A stretch of 64,000 nt of DNA from the NCBI GenBank assembly GCA_002878315.1, contig PNIW01000006.1:1-64000 (forward strand). The letters are read 5' to 3'. Below, piece by piece: positions 26,834-35,542 of the stretch; within the stretch, counting starts at the first letter, position 1; each line of letters opens with the position of its first letter. Source of the DNA: Mesoaciditoga sp. Lineage in GTDB: Bacteria; Thermotogota; Thermotogae; Mesoaciditogales; Mesoaciditogaceae. Position numbers and translations under genes: made by a program. The notes under the pieces are model-generated. The model searched no databases, was not told where the DNA came from, and saw nothing but the letters and a program-made list of their open reading frames with translations.

Positions 26834-27742
26834 TTGCCTAAATTTGAAGAAATCGAAGCACTCGAAACAGAACAGTCAAATCCGAGAACCTTAGAAATTG
26901 ATACATTAAACTCCTTTGAGATCGCAAAGATTATGAACAACGAAGATAAAATGGTGGCATTGGCTGTAGAAAAAGCCGTCTTTCCAATATCACAACTCGC
27001 GGAAAAAATATCCGATGCCATAAAAAATGGTGGTAGGTGTGTATATGTCGGGGCTGGAACCTCCGGGCGTGTTGCGATGATAGACGCGGTCGAGACGGTA
27101 CCAACTTTCAATTTGCCATTTGGAACATTTATAACTATTTTAGCCGGGGGGCCCGAGGCGATGATAAGATCGCTCGAAAATGTTGAGGATGATCGGGAGG
27201 GTGGTGAGAAAGAGATTTTGAAGAACAACGTTTCTTCTAAAGATGTCGTAATCGGTATTTCGGCAAGCGGAAGAACACCCTTTGTTATGGGTGCAATTGA
27301 GAAGGCAAAACAACTTGGGGCATTAACTGGATCTATATCCAACGTTCACAATGCTAAATTGTCTTCTATGGTTGATATACCTATAGAAGTCATAACCGGT
27401 CCTGAAGTTGTAACGGGATCAACAAGGCTAAAGGCCGGGACGGCACAAAAAATGGTTTTGAATATGCTAAGCACAATTTCGATGATAAAACTCGGCAAAG
27501 TTTACAAAAATTTGATGGTTGATGTTACTCCAATAAACGAAAAATTAATCATAAGGGCTATAAACATAATCGTCAGTGCAACGGGCGTTTCCAGATCAAA
27601 GGCCGAAGAATTGTTGAAAATGTCTGGAATGAGGCCAAAAGTAGCCATAATAATGGCTTTAACAAATTCGTCTGTAAAAGAGGCAGAAGAATTACTCGAA
27701 AAGAGTGGTGGAAGCGTGAGAATGGCGATAAACAAAGTTTAG
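26834..27742 (+). CDS. murQ: N-acetylmuramic acid 6-phosphate etherase
   Basis: Cleaves the lactyl ether of MurNAc-6-P to give GlcNAc-6-P and D-lactate in cell-wall recycling. SIS-fold motifs: VYVGAGTSGRVAMIDAVE (residues 62-79), ILAGGPEAM, and IGISASGRTPFV. The start (LETEQSNPRT) is typical of MurQ. Length 302 is normal. The TTG start lies nine bases after GGGGAGG. First gene of a long muropeptide operon. Confidence 0.95.
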   Translation: MPKFEEIEALETEQSNPRTLEIDTLNSFEIAKIMNNEDKMVALAVEKAVFPISQLAEKISDAIKNGGRCVYVGAGTSGRVAMIDAVETVPTFNLPFGTFITILAGGPEAMIRSLENVEDDREGGEKEILKNNVSSKDVVIGISASGRTPFVMGAIEKAKQLGALTGSISNVHNAKLSSMVDIPIEVITGPEVVTGSTRLKAGTAQKMVLNMLSTISMIKLGKVYKNLMVDVTPINEKLIIRAINIIVSATGVSRSKAEELLKMSGMRPKVAIIMALTNSSVKEAEELLEKSGGSVRMAINKV

Positions 27743-27778
27743 TTGTTTTATCATCATTTCGGATTGGAGGGGATGAAA

Positions 27779-27946
27779 GTGAATAAGAAATTTTTGGTAA
27801 TCCTTTTCGATCTTTTGATCGGCGATGAAAGATACAGAAAGGGCATCGATGAGGGAAAAAGTGGCGCTGAATTATCAAGTTTGTGGATCGATGAAACTAA
27901 AGCCTTCAAAGATATATCTTCGAAATATCTCATTTATGGAAGGTGA
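27779..27946 (+). pseudogene. C-terminal remnant of NamZ (exo-beta-N-acetylmuramidase, DUF1343)
   Basis: Only about 55 codons remain. The sequence FDLLIGDERYRKGIDEGKSG, then AFKDISSKYLIYGR, fits the extreme C-terminus of DUF1343/NamZ proteins (FDxLxGD..R..I..GKS, ending KYLLY), which are about 370-400 residues long. The N-terminal catalytic part is absent; the 36 bases upstream after murQ hold none of it. A good GGAGG eight bases before a GTG at 27779, or just before an ATG at 27773, could still allow translation of the stub. NamZ belongs with MurQ and NagZ in muropeptide operons, so the site fits. Confidence 0.6.
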
Positions 27947-27949
27947 TGT

Positions 27950-29272
27950 ATGGAATTTTTAAGCGTGATCTTGCCAGAAGAGATAAAGCGCGAAGAAAGT
28001 TCGGGAAATTTTGGTGTTGCCAAAAAGATCATAGAAGAAAGGCTTTCTAAAAAATTGCCTTCGCTTTTGAGAAAAAGACTCGAATATGAACTTGAAAGGA
28101 TAAAGCGAATTGTCAAGAATTATCCTTACGATGAGGAAACAGCGAGGTCTGTCTTTGAAAAATCCATAAAGGATGGATCCCAGAATGAATTTGATCTCCT
28201 TCTTCAAAACGGAATGTTAGATTACATCTTAATCGAAAAAAAGATGTTTTTTGAGAAGAGATTCATACAAAATCTTGCATTCAAAGACGAATCTTACGCT
28301 AAAAGGTATAAAAATGCCAGAGAAAATGTAAGAGAACTTGTCAACAAAAGAATTCTCGAGATCTTAGATGGAGATGTACCTAAAAGTTACAGGGTAAGTG
28401 CAGAAATATCGCTGACTTTAAAAAGAGACTTCGATGCAAAGTCTTTAAGGTGCTGGCTTCCTTTTCCAAAAAGTGGGTATCCTGTCAGCAATGTACGTTT
28501 AATCCAGTGTAATCACGAATATAAGATCTCTTCGAATTCAAAAAGTGTAACTTTGTACATGGAAGACAGGCCAAAAGCAGGTGTAAATTTCACGGTTAGG
28601 TTTGAATATACCATCGAAGAAGAGATTTCATTTGTAGATCCGTCAAAGGTCTTAAACTCGCGCATTTCGAAATACATCAAAGAGGTACCTCCGCACATTG
28701 TCTTCAGTCCTTACGTTAAAAATATAATTTCTGAAATAACAGGTAAAGAAGAAAATCCATATCTCAAGGCAAAAAAAATATATGAATGGATAACTGAAAA
28801 TATAAAATACTCTTACATGCACGCTTATTCAACCTATGACGTTTCTCTTGTGGATTTCGCCTTATCGAATCTAAAGGGAGACTGCGGCGTTCAGGCATTG
28901 ACCTTTATAACGATGTGCAGAAGTTGTGGCATACCTGCAAGATGGGAGTCGGGATGGTTTATAAACCCGATAGATGCGGGGCCTCATGATTGGGCACGTT
29001 TTTATGTCAAACCTTATGGATGGCTTCCTGTTGATCCGTCATTCGGAGGATCGAGAAAAGGTAAATTAAGAGATTTTTATTTTGGGAATCTGGACGCTTT
29101 TAGGATGATTGCAAATGAAGATTTCATGGTTGATTTTGATCCACCAAAAAAATTTGTGAGATCGGATCCTTACGATAATCAAGAAGGGGAGGTAGAAACA
29201 GAAAAAGAAAATATCTACTACGATGATTTTGAAACAAAGATAAATGTCATTTCTTTTCAAAAATCTAATTAA
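27950..29272 (+). CDS. Cytoplasmic transglutaminase-like protein
   Basis: A 440-residue protein with no signal peptide. Residues 1 to about 150 are charged and helical, about 150-225 form a beta-rich domain, and a transglutaminase-like papain-fold core follows. The catalytic triad is visible: Cys in KGDCGVQALTF, His in GPHDWARFY, Asp in LPVDPSFGG. Such proteins usually cut or join peptide bonds. Here it lies in the muropeptide operon, four bases after the namZ remnant, so a peptide substrate from cell wall is plausible but unproven. Confidence 0.82.
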   Translation: MEFLSVILPEEIKREESSGNFGVAKKIIEERLSKKLPSLLRKRLEYELERIKRIVKNYPYDEETARSVFEKSIKDGSQNEFDLLLQNGMLDYILIEKKMFFEKRFIQNLAFKDESYAKRYKNARENVRELVNKRILEILDGDVPKSYRVSAEISLTLKRDFDAKSLRCWLPFPKSGYPVSNVRLIQCNHEYKISSNSKSVTLYMEDRPKAGVNFTVRFEYTIEEEISFVDPSKVLNSRISKYIKEVPPHIVFSPYVKNIISEITGKEENPYLKAKKIYEWITENIKYSYMHAYSTYDVSLVDFALSNLKGDCGVQALTFITMCRSCGIPARWESGWFINPIDAGPHDWARFYVKPYGWLPVDPSFGGSRKGKLRDFYFGNLDAFRMIANEDFMVDFDPPKKFVRSDPYDNQEGEVETEKENIYYDDFETKINVISFQKSN

Positions 29273-29283
29273 GGAGGATAAAG

Positions 29284-30984
29284 ATGAAAAAAGCATCTGT
29301 GTTTCTCGCTTTAACAGTATTACTGGCATTTTCGATCTTCGCCTCAGAATGGATGTTAAATCAGACGATGGGCGGGATCATGCCAACCAACAGCGATTAC
29401 AAGTATGGTGGGACTGTTGTCGTTGTTAATTCTGGATTGCAAACCCCATTTAGCATCAATCCGTTGTCTCCGCAGGCGCAATTACCAATTGTTCCAGAGA
29501 TCTACGAATCTCTGTTCTATGTCAACACAATAAGTGGAGAGATAACACCACTTTTGGGTGTCAATTACAAGTGGGAAGATAACAATTTGAAACTCATCGT
29601 TAAAGTGAGAAATGGCGTCAAGTGGTCAGATGGAACGCCATTCACTTCGAATGATGTGGCCTTTACATTTAATCTTGTCAAAAAATATCCGTCTTTCGAT
29701 GTAAGTGGCATATGGAAAAATTCAGGACTTCAAAGTGTTGAAGCATCCGGTGATACTGTTATATTTAATTTTTCAAAACAGAATACTCCGCTGTTTGTAA
29801 ATATAGCCAGTCAGTACATAGTGCCAGAGCATATATGGGCAGATATAAAGGACCCGACAACCTTTACGAATACAATCAATCCCGTTGGAACAGGTCCATT
29901 TTTGTTTAAAAGTTATTCTCCGGAAAACCAGACAACTATAATAGTCAAAAATCCAAATTACTGGATGAAGGGCAGACCTTACGTCGATCAAGTTGAGATA
30001 CAAAATGTTAATTCAAACAACACAACCCTTCTTATGATGTTAAAGCACGAAGCAGACTGGGGATCATCATATTTTCCAGATATAATGAACATATGGGTAA
30101 ATAAAGATCCTCAGATAAACAAAATTTACTGGCCTGTCAATAATTTCAATGCGCTTTACCTTAATACGCAGAAATCACCATTTGACAATCCGATCTTCAG
30201 AAAAGCCATTTCAATCGCAATAGACAAAAATGATCTCGAACAGAAGGCATACTTCGGAATAGGCGGCGTTGCCAATCCCACAGGTATTGTTCCGGCCCAA
30301 ATTGGAGAATGGTTAGATCCAACTCTGGCCCCTCTCGCTTCCGAATTAAACACTTACAATCCACAAAAGGCTCAGGAATTGCTTGCCTCGATAGGATTTA
30401 AAAAGAATTCCGCTGGCCAGTTAACAGATCCAAATGGAAAAACATTGCCAACATTCAAAATTCTTGTTGGTGCCGGCTGGACTGATTTCATAACGCAAGC
30501 ACAGATAATCTCAGAAAATCTTTCGAAATTAGGAATAAGCACGATCATCGATCAGGCTCCGTGGTCTGCATATATCTCGTCTTTGATGAGTGGCACGTAT
30601 GATATGGCGATATGCTGGGGAATTTCCGGTCCGACTCCATATTACGTGTATTACCAGAGGCTAAATCCCGCGTTTTCGGCCTCAAAGATCGGCGAATCGG
30701 CCCTTTCAGATTACTCAAGGTACACAAATCCTCTGATAACCAGTGCGCTCGAAGTTTATGCAAGCACAAGCGATATTAGACTTCAAAAGCAGGCCATGTA
30801 CACGATCGAGAGGATAGTTCTCGATGATGTGCCATTTATTCCACTTACAAATAGAACGAACTTTTCAAACTTCAGCGCTGCAAAATTCGTGGGATGGCCT
30901 TCAGATTCGGATCCTTACTGCGCTGGCGGTGCAACGAACGGACAGGGTGGAGAGATCATACTTTTAAATATTCATCTAAAATAG
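29284..30984 (+). CDS. ABC transporter substrate-binding protein, family 5
   Basis: Extracellular solute-binding protein of the oligopeptide/dipeptide (family 5) type. A signal peptide ends near residue 20 (MKKASVFLALTVLLAFSIFA, then SE). Family features include PEIYESLFYVN, VRNGVKWSDGTPFTSNDVAF, NPVGTGPFLFKSY and FRKAISIAIDKN. 566 residues. No permease or ATPase genes are nearby. The recycling context suggests it captures muropeptides or cell-wall peptides. AAGGAGG lies seven bases before the ATG. A hairpin follows the gene. Confidence 0.9.
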   Translation: MKKASVFLALTVLLAFSIFASEWMLNQTMGGIMPTNSDYKYGGTVVVVNSGLQTPFSINPLSPQAQLPIVPEIYESLFYVNTISGEITPLLGVNYKWEDNNLKLIVKVRNGVKWSDGTPFTSNDVAFTFNLVKKYPSFDVSGIWKNSGLQSVEASGDTVIFNFSKQNTPLFVNIASQYIVPEHIWADIKDPTTFTNTINPVGTGPFLFKSYSPENQTTIIVKNPNYWMKGRPYVDQVEIQNVNSNNTTLLMMLKHEADWGSSYFPDIMNIWVNKDPQINKIYWPVNNFNALYLNTQKSPFDNPIFRKAISIAIDKNDLEQKAYFGIGGVANPTGIVPAQIGEWLDPTLAPLASELNTYNPQKAQELLASIGFKKNSAGQLTDPNGKTLPTFKILVGAGWTDFITQAQIISENLSKLGISTIIDQAPWSAYISSLMSGTYDMAICWGISGPTPYYVYYQRLNPAFSASKIGESALSDYSRYTNPLITSALEVYASTSDIRLQKQAMYTIERIVLDDVPFIPLTNRTNFSNFSAAKFVGWPSDSDPYCAGGATNGQGGEIILLNIHLK

Positions 30985-31012
30985 ATATGGGGGGATAACC
31001 CCCATATCTTTA
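30983..31012 (+). terminator. Hairpin between the binding-protein gene and nagZ
   Basis: An 11-bp stem, AGATATGGGGG (30983-30993) and CCCCCATATCT (30999-31009), with a five-base loop and a short T run. It is probably a partial terminator or 3' stabiliser that lets the binding protein be made in excess over the downstream enzymes. Confidence 0.75.
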
Positions 31013-31027
31013 AAAAAGAGGTGCGAT

Positions 31028-32611
31028 ATGTCGGAGAGAGTAGAAAATCTTTTGAAATCCATGAGTAATGAGGAAAAAATAGGACAGATAATGATTTGCG
31101 GATTTGATGGCACGACGCCTTCTTCAAATGTGCAAAAACTTATAAAAAATTACCATCTTGGGAATATCATTCTATTCAAGAGAAATATAGAAAATCCCAA
31201 TCAAGTTAAACAATTAACGTCGGAATTGCAAAAACTTTCGAAGATTCCACTAACAATAGCAGTCGATCAGGAAGGAGGAATAGTTACACGTCTGACAGAG
31301 CCTTTTACGGTCTTCCCAGGAAATATGGCAACATCAGCAACTAACGATCCGAATAACGCATATTTGACCGGCCTTGTGATGGCAAAAGAGATGCGCGCGG
31401 TCGGAATCAACTGGAACCTTGCACCGGTTGTTGATGTGAATGATCTACCTCAAAATCCCGGCATAGGTGTCAGAAGTTATTCGGACGATCCGAGAGTCGT
31501 TGCAAAATATGCTTCCGAATTCGTAAGGGGACTTCACGACGGTCGTGTTGCTGGATGCGCAAAACACTTCCCTGGAAAAGGGCACAGTGCAAAAGACGCG
31601 CATTTTGAAATGCCCATTGTGAATAGAGAATTAGACGATCTTATAAGGATAGAACTTTATCCATTCAAAGAATTAGTAAGAGATGGCATCGATTCGGTAA
31701 TGCCGTCTCATGTTTATTATCCGGCACTTTGCGAAAGCGAAAATTTACCGGCCACATTGTCTCACTCTGTGATGACAGATCTTCTAAAAAATCAGATGGC
31801 TTTTGATGGTGTAACGGTAACGGACGATCTTGAAATGGGAGGAATAACGGCAAATCTTGAACCTTCTGAAGCGGCATGGAGATCTTTGATGGCTGGTGCG
31901 GATATGTTAATGGTCTGTCATACATTCGAAAAACAGATAGGAACATTCGAGACTTTGATCCAGATGGTTAAATTCGGCGATATTCCAATAGACAGACTTA
32001 ACGATGCGGTCAGACGTGTACTGACTATGAAGGAAAATCTTGGCCTTTTAGATGGAAGGATCGTGATCGATTCAGAAATAGGATCTAAAGAAAATTTAGA
32101 TATTGCATACAGTATAGCGAAAAGATCCATAACTCTTGTGAGAAATACGGATAATTTGATCGAAAAAATACCAAATTCAAAGGTGTTTTTGATCTTTCCA
32201 AAGGACCTCGCTCTTACAAAAGTCGAAGAGAAGGCCGGAGGGATCTCCGAAATAGAAAGGACATTCAGAGAAGAAGGAAAGAATGTCGAAAGCATTTACG
32301 TTTCTTCCAAACCGGATGATACTGAAATAGAAAGGGTGATAAAAAGCCTTAAAGGTTTTGACGGTATCGTTATCATCGGTACGTTAAATGCCCACTTAAT
32401 AGAAGAGTGGAAGAAGATGATAAATGCCGTCACCAATGTACGAAATGACAATGTTCTTATCCTTGCCCTTAGAAATCCATACGATTGCGTTATGGATGGT
32501 GTCAGAAATTCGGTTGCACTTTACAGTTATTCAAAGATTTCTCAAAAGGCTTTCGCCGAGATGGTTTTAAACGGAGAAAGATTTACAGGAAAGGCTCCGG
32601 TGAAATTATGA
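31028..32611 (+). CDS. nagZ: Beta-N-acetylglucosaminidase (GH3)
   Basis: It removes GlcNAc from GlcNAc-MurNAc muropeptides. The GH3 N-domain carries the substrate-binding KHFPGKG element, the catalytic Asp-His loop (KDAHFEMP, where DSH is more usual) and the nucleophile Asp in VTDDLEMGG. A second, C-terminal GH3 domain extends to 527 residues, as in the long NagZ of Bacillus. No signal peptide, so cytoplasmic. An AAAGAGGTG site precedes the ATG. The stop overlaps the next start codon (ATGA). Confidence 0.92.
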   Translation: MSERVENLLKSMSNEEKIGQIMICGFDGTTPSSNVQKLIKNYHLGNIILFKRNIENPNQVKQLTSELQKLSKIPLTIAVDQEGGIVTRLTEPFTVFPGNMATSATNDPNNAYLTGLVMAKEMRAVGINWNLAPVVDVNDLPQNPGIGVRSYSDDPRVVAKYASEFVRGLHDGRVAGCAKHFPGKGHSAKDAHFEMPIVNRELDDLIRIELYPFKELVRDGIDSVMPSHVYYPALCESENLPATLSHSVMTDLLKNQMAFDGVTVTDDLEMGGITANLEPSEAAWRSLMAGADMLMVCHTFEKQIGTFETLIQMVKFGDIPIDRLNDAVRRVLTMKENLGLLDGRIVIDSEIGSKENLDIAYSIAKRSITLVRNTDNLIEKIPNSKVFLIFPKDLALTKVEEKAGGISEIERTFREEGKNVESIYVSSKPDDTEIERVIKSLKGFDGIVIIGTLNAHLIEEWKKMINAVTNVRNDNVLILALRNPYDCVMDGVRNSVALYSYSKISQKAFAEMVLNGERFTGKAPVKL

Positions 32612-33657
32612 AAAGACTCGACGAAATCTTTGACGAAGCTATAAAAAACGGCACATTTCCTGGAGGAGTTTTACTTGTAGGAGATCACGAAAAGGTAATA
32701 TTTGAAAAAGCTTACGGCACTTTATCCAAAGATTCAAAAGAGAGAGTTTCAAATGATACAATTTATGATCTTGCGTCTATGACAAAAGTTGTCGCAACAA
32801 CGCCTGCCATAATGAAGTTAATTGAGGATGGAAATTTGCGCCTTTACGATCCGGTGAGTTTGTTTCTCGACGAATTTAAAACTGAAGAAAAAAGAGAAAT
32901 AAGGATTTTTCATCTTCTCACTCATACCTCAGGGCTTCCGTCTTATTCTGAAGGATGGAAATACGCCAAGGGAAAAGATTTGATGAAGGTAATAAATTCT
33001 ACAACACTTATAAATCCAGTCGGTGCAAAGTATCTTTACTCGTGTCTTAATTTCATAACTTTGATGGAAGTAGTCGAAAAGATAAGCGGGAGAAGATTCG
33101 ACGAATTTACAAAGTCAGAGATTTTTATTCCGCTCGGGATGGTTTATACGGCTTTCAAACCGCCAAAAAAATGGAAGATGGCGCCGACATCTGAAAGAGA
33201 GGGCAGAATTTTGTGTGGGGATGTCGATGATGAACTTGCCTATTATCTTGGCGGCGTGAGCGGCAATGCGGGGTTGTTTTCAAATGTATCGGATCTTTAC
33301 AATTACGCAAAAATGTATCTTAATCATGGCATGCACGGTGATCAAAAAATCTTTTCGAAAGAAACGATAGATGCTTTCACATGTGAGGCCTTCAATGATG
33401 ACCAAAATCGAAGGGCTTTAGGATGGGACATGAAGGGGTTGGCATGTTCTTGTGGCGATCTGATGACAGAATATGCCTTTGGCCATACAGGCTTTACCGG
33501 CACATCTATATGGATAGATCCGCAGATAGATATAACGGTAATTCTACTCACGAACAGGGTTAATATCTCAAGAAGAGAAAATCAGGAAAAAATAATAAGA
33601 TTTAGGCCATTACTTCACAATTACATCGTTGCAAACAGGAGGTTTTTGGGTGAATGA
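32608..33657 (+). CDS. Class C beta-lactamase-like serine hydrolase, AmiE-like
   Basis: Serine hydrolase with the beta-lactamase/penicillin-binding fold: nucleophile motif SMTK at residues 57-60, a YSC in place of the usual YxN near 144-146, and an HTG motif in GHTGFTG. No signal peptide. In the Bacillus subtilis muropeptide operon the homologous gene next to nagZ encodes AmiE, an amidase that removes the peptide from MurNAc; the same role is likely here. The ATG overlaps the nagZ stop. 349 residues. Confidence 0.8.
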   Translation: MKRLDEIFDEAIKNGTFPGGVLLVGDHEKVIFEKAYGTLSKDSKERVSNDTIYDLASMTKVVATTPAIMKLIEDGNLRLYDPVSLFLDEFKTEEKREIRIFHLLTHTSGLPSYSEGWKYAKGKDLMKVINSTTLINPVGAKYLYSCLNFITLMEVVEKISGRRFDEFTKSEIFIPLGMVYTAFKPPKKWKMAPTSEREGRILCGDVDDELAYYLGGVSGNAGLFSNVSDLYNYAKMYLNHGMHGDQKIFSKETIDAFTCEAFNDDQNRRALGWDMKGLACSCGDLMTEYAFGHTGFTGTSIWIDPQIDITVILLTNRVNISRRENQEKIIRFRPLLHNYIVANRRFLGE

Positions 33658-34786
33658 AATAGACAGACTTGTGGAAACATTAAAAAAACCAGAAAGAAAA
33701 ATTCTCGGAATGATGTCAGGCACATCGGCAGATGGAGTTGATCTGGTCCTGACGACAGTCGGTGGATGCGGCAAAATGACAAAATGTGTCGTACAAAGAG
33801 CCGAACACTTTGATTATCCCGATGATCTGAGAGCAGAAATTATTGACTCCATGAAAGCAAATGTTTTAATGAGAGATGTGTGTGTACTTGATTTCAAACT
33901 TGGAGAATTTTTCGGTGATTGTGCAAAAAAATTTCTGGGAAATGAAAAAATCGATCTAATAGCAAGTCATGGTCAGACTGTTTTTCACAATCCTCCAAGT
34001 AGATCGGCATATCCATGCACACTCCAGATCGGAGATGGTGACATAATAGCAATGAGAACTGGCGTTATAACTATTTCTGATTTCAGAATAAAAGATGTTG
34101 AAGCCGGAGGAGAAGGAGCACCCTTAGTTCCCCACGCCGATTATATACTTTATTCAAGCGAAAATGAATCTGTATCTCTCAACAATTTAGGCGGCATCTC
34201 AAATCTTACATACATTCCAAAGAATGCCGATGAAGAGGACATTTTAGCCTTCGATACGGGGCCAGCCAATGCCCTGATAGATTTGGTTGTGAGAAAGTAT
34301 TTCGGACAATCGTATGATAAAGATGGCACCTTATCATCTAAAGGAAAGGTAAATGCATCGTTGTTAAAATTTCTTAAGTCCAAAGAATCAGATTATCTTT
34401 TAAAAGTGCCTCCAAAATCGACGGGAAAGGAAGTATATAATGAAGATTACCTTCCCGAACTTTCTCTCGATCCTTCCGATATTTTGAGAACGGTTGTCGA
34501 ATTCACGGCCTGGAGCATATACGAATCTTACAAAATGTACGTGATACCTCACGGCCTTGATAAAGTTATCTTGACCGGCGGTGGATGTATGAATAAAACG
34601 CTTGTAGAATCTTTAAGAAGATATTTTGGAAAGATACCCATTGAAGTAGCGGTCGACTGGCAATGGAGAGAGGCAAAGGCCTTTGCAGTTTTGGCAAATG
34701 AACTGTGTTGTGGCAGATCTGCGAATAATCCGAAGGTTACGGGCGCAAAGTCAAGAGTTTTGCTTGGCAAAATTTCATTACCATGA
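33650..34786 (+). CDS. anmK: Anhydro-N-acetylmuramic acid kinase
   Basis: Hydrolyses and phosphorylates 1,6-anhydroMurNAc to MurNAc-6-P, the MurQ substrate. Signature elements are LGMMSGTSADGVDLVL near residue 19, IASHGQTVFHNPP, and LNNLGGISNLTYI with FDTGPANALID. The GTG at 33650 has AGGAGG seven bases upstream. It overlaps the previous gene by eight bases. 378 residues is normal. Its presence implies that anhydro-muropeptides from lytic transglycosylases feed this pathway. Confidence 0.94.
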   Translation: MNEIDRLVETLKKPERKILGMMSGTSADGVDLVLTTVGGCGKMTKCVVQRAEHFDYPDDLRAEIIDSMKANVLMRDVCVLDFKLGEFFGDCAKKFLGNEKIDLIASHGQTVFHNPPSRSAYPCTLQIGDGDIIAMRTGVITISDFRIKDVEAGGEGAPLVPHADYILYSSENESVSLNNLGGISNLTYIPKNADEEDILAFDTGPANALIDLVVRKYFGQSYDKDGTLSSKGKVNASLLKFLKSKESDYLLKVPPKSTGKEVYNEDYLPELSLDPSDILRTVVEFTAWSIYESYKMYVIPHGLDKVILTGGGCMNKTLVESLRRYFGKIPIEVAVDWQWREAKAFAVLANELCCGRSANNPKVTGAKSRVLLGKISLP

Positions 34787-34796
34787 AGGTGGTAAG

Positions 34797-35531
34797 ATGA
34801 AAATTGACAGAAAGGATCCGACTCCTATTTACCATCAAATATACATGGATTTAAAGAAAAAAATAGAAAAAGAGTTTAAACCCGGAGAATCCCTTCCTCC
34901 GGAAGAAGAACTTGCAAGAATTTATGGCGTGAGTAGACTTACAGTCAGACAGTCCTTAAAAAATCTCATGGAAGACGGAATAATAGAGAAGCAAAGGGGA
35001 AGAAGATCAAAGATAGTGGAAGGAAAGAATATACAAAATCTTTCGGAATTGCGTGGATTTACACAGGAGGCTCTATTGCTCGGTCACACCCCATCTTCTA
35101 TGGTCATTTCAAATAAACTTGTAAATGCTCCTGAAAATATAGCAGAAAAATTTAGAATTCAACCAAACACAAAGGTTATATTTCTAAACAGATTGAGAAT
35201 GCTCGATGGAATTCCTTATGCAATAGAGTTTACCTACGTGAATATCTCGGTTGATTTCAAACTGTTGGATATTCTCGATATAGACATGTCCAAATCTTCC
35301 CTTTACACTTTTTTCAGAGAAAATGTCGGCTTAAAACTCGAATATGCCGACGAGACAATAGAAGTAGTTCAGGCCGGAAGTGAAAATGCAAAATTACTCG
35401 GAATTCAAAATGGAAGTTGTATCCTTTTAAGGAATAGATATACATACACCTCCAAAGGCGATTGCATAGAATACGTCCAATCGTATTACAGGGGAGACAA
35501 ATACAAATTCACGGTAAGGATTAGGGCTTAA
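34797..35531 (+). CDS. GntR/HutC-family regulator (UTRA domain)
   Basis: N-terminal winged helix: PIYHQIYMDLKKKIE, then LPPEEELARIYGVSRLTVRQ (residues 33-52). A C-terminal UTRA ligand domain (about 85-244) is typical of HutC-type regulators such as NagR, which respond to amino sugar phosphates. Gene position suggests it controls this operon, probably sensing GlcNAc-6-P or MurNAc-6-P (inference). An AAGGTGG site lies between the anmK stop and the ATG at 34797. 244 residues. Confidence 0.88.
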   Translation: MKIDRKDPTPIYHQIYMDLKKKIEKEFKPGESLPPEEELARIYGVSRLTVRQSLKNLMEDGIIEKQRGRRSKIVEGKNIQNLSELRGFTQEALLLGHTPSSMVISNKLVNAPENIAEKFRIQPNTKVIFLNRLRMLDGIPYAIEFTYVNISVDFKLLDILDIDMSKSSLYTFFRENVGLKLEYADETIEVVQAGSENAKLLGIQNGSCILLRNRYTYTSKGDCIEYVQSYYRGDKYKFTVRIRA

Positions 35532-35542
35532 GGAGATGGAAA

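Noticed and set aside
32485-32607. Longer N-terminus for the AmiE-like hydrolase
   Set aside because: The extension lies in nagZ, another frame; the ATG at 32608 overlaps the nagZ stop in the usual ATGA manner.
34683-34796. Longer N-terminus for the GntR regulator
   Set aside because: It would run 104 bases back into anmK; the ATG at 34797 has its own binding site and the winged-helix domain starts a few residues later.
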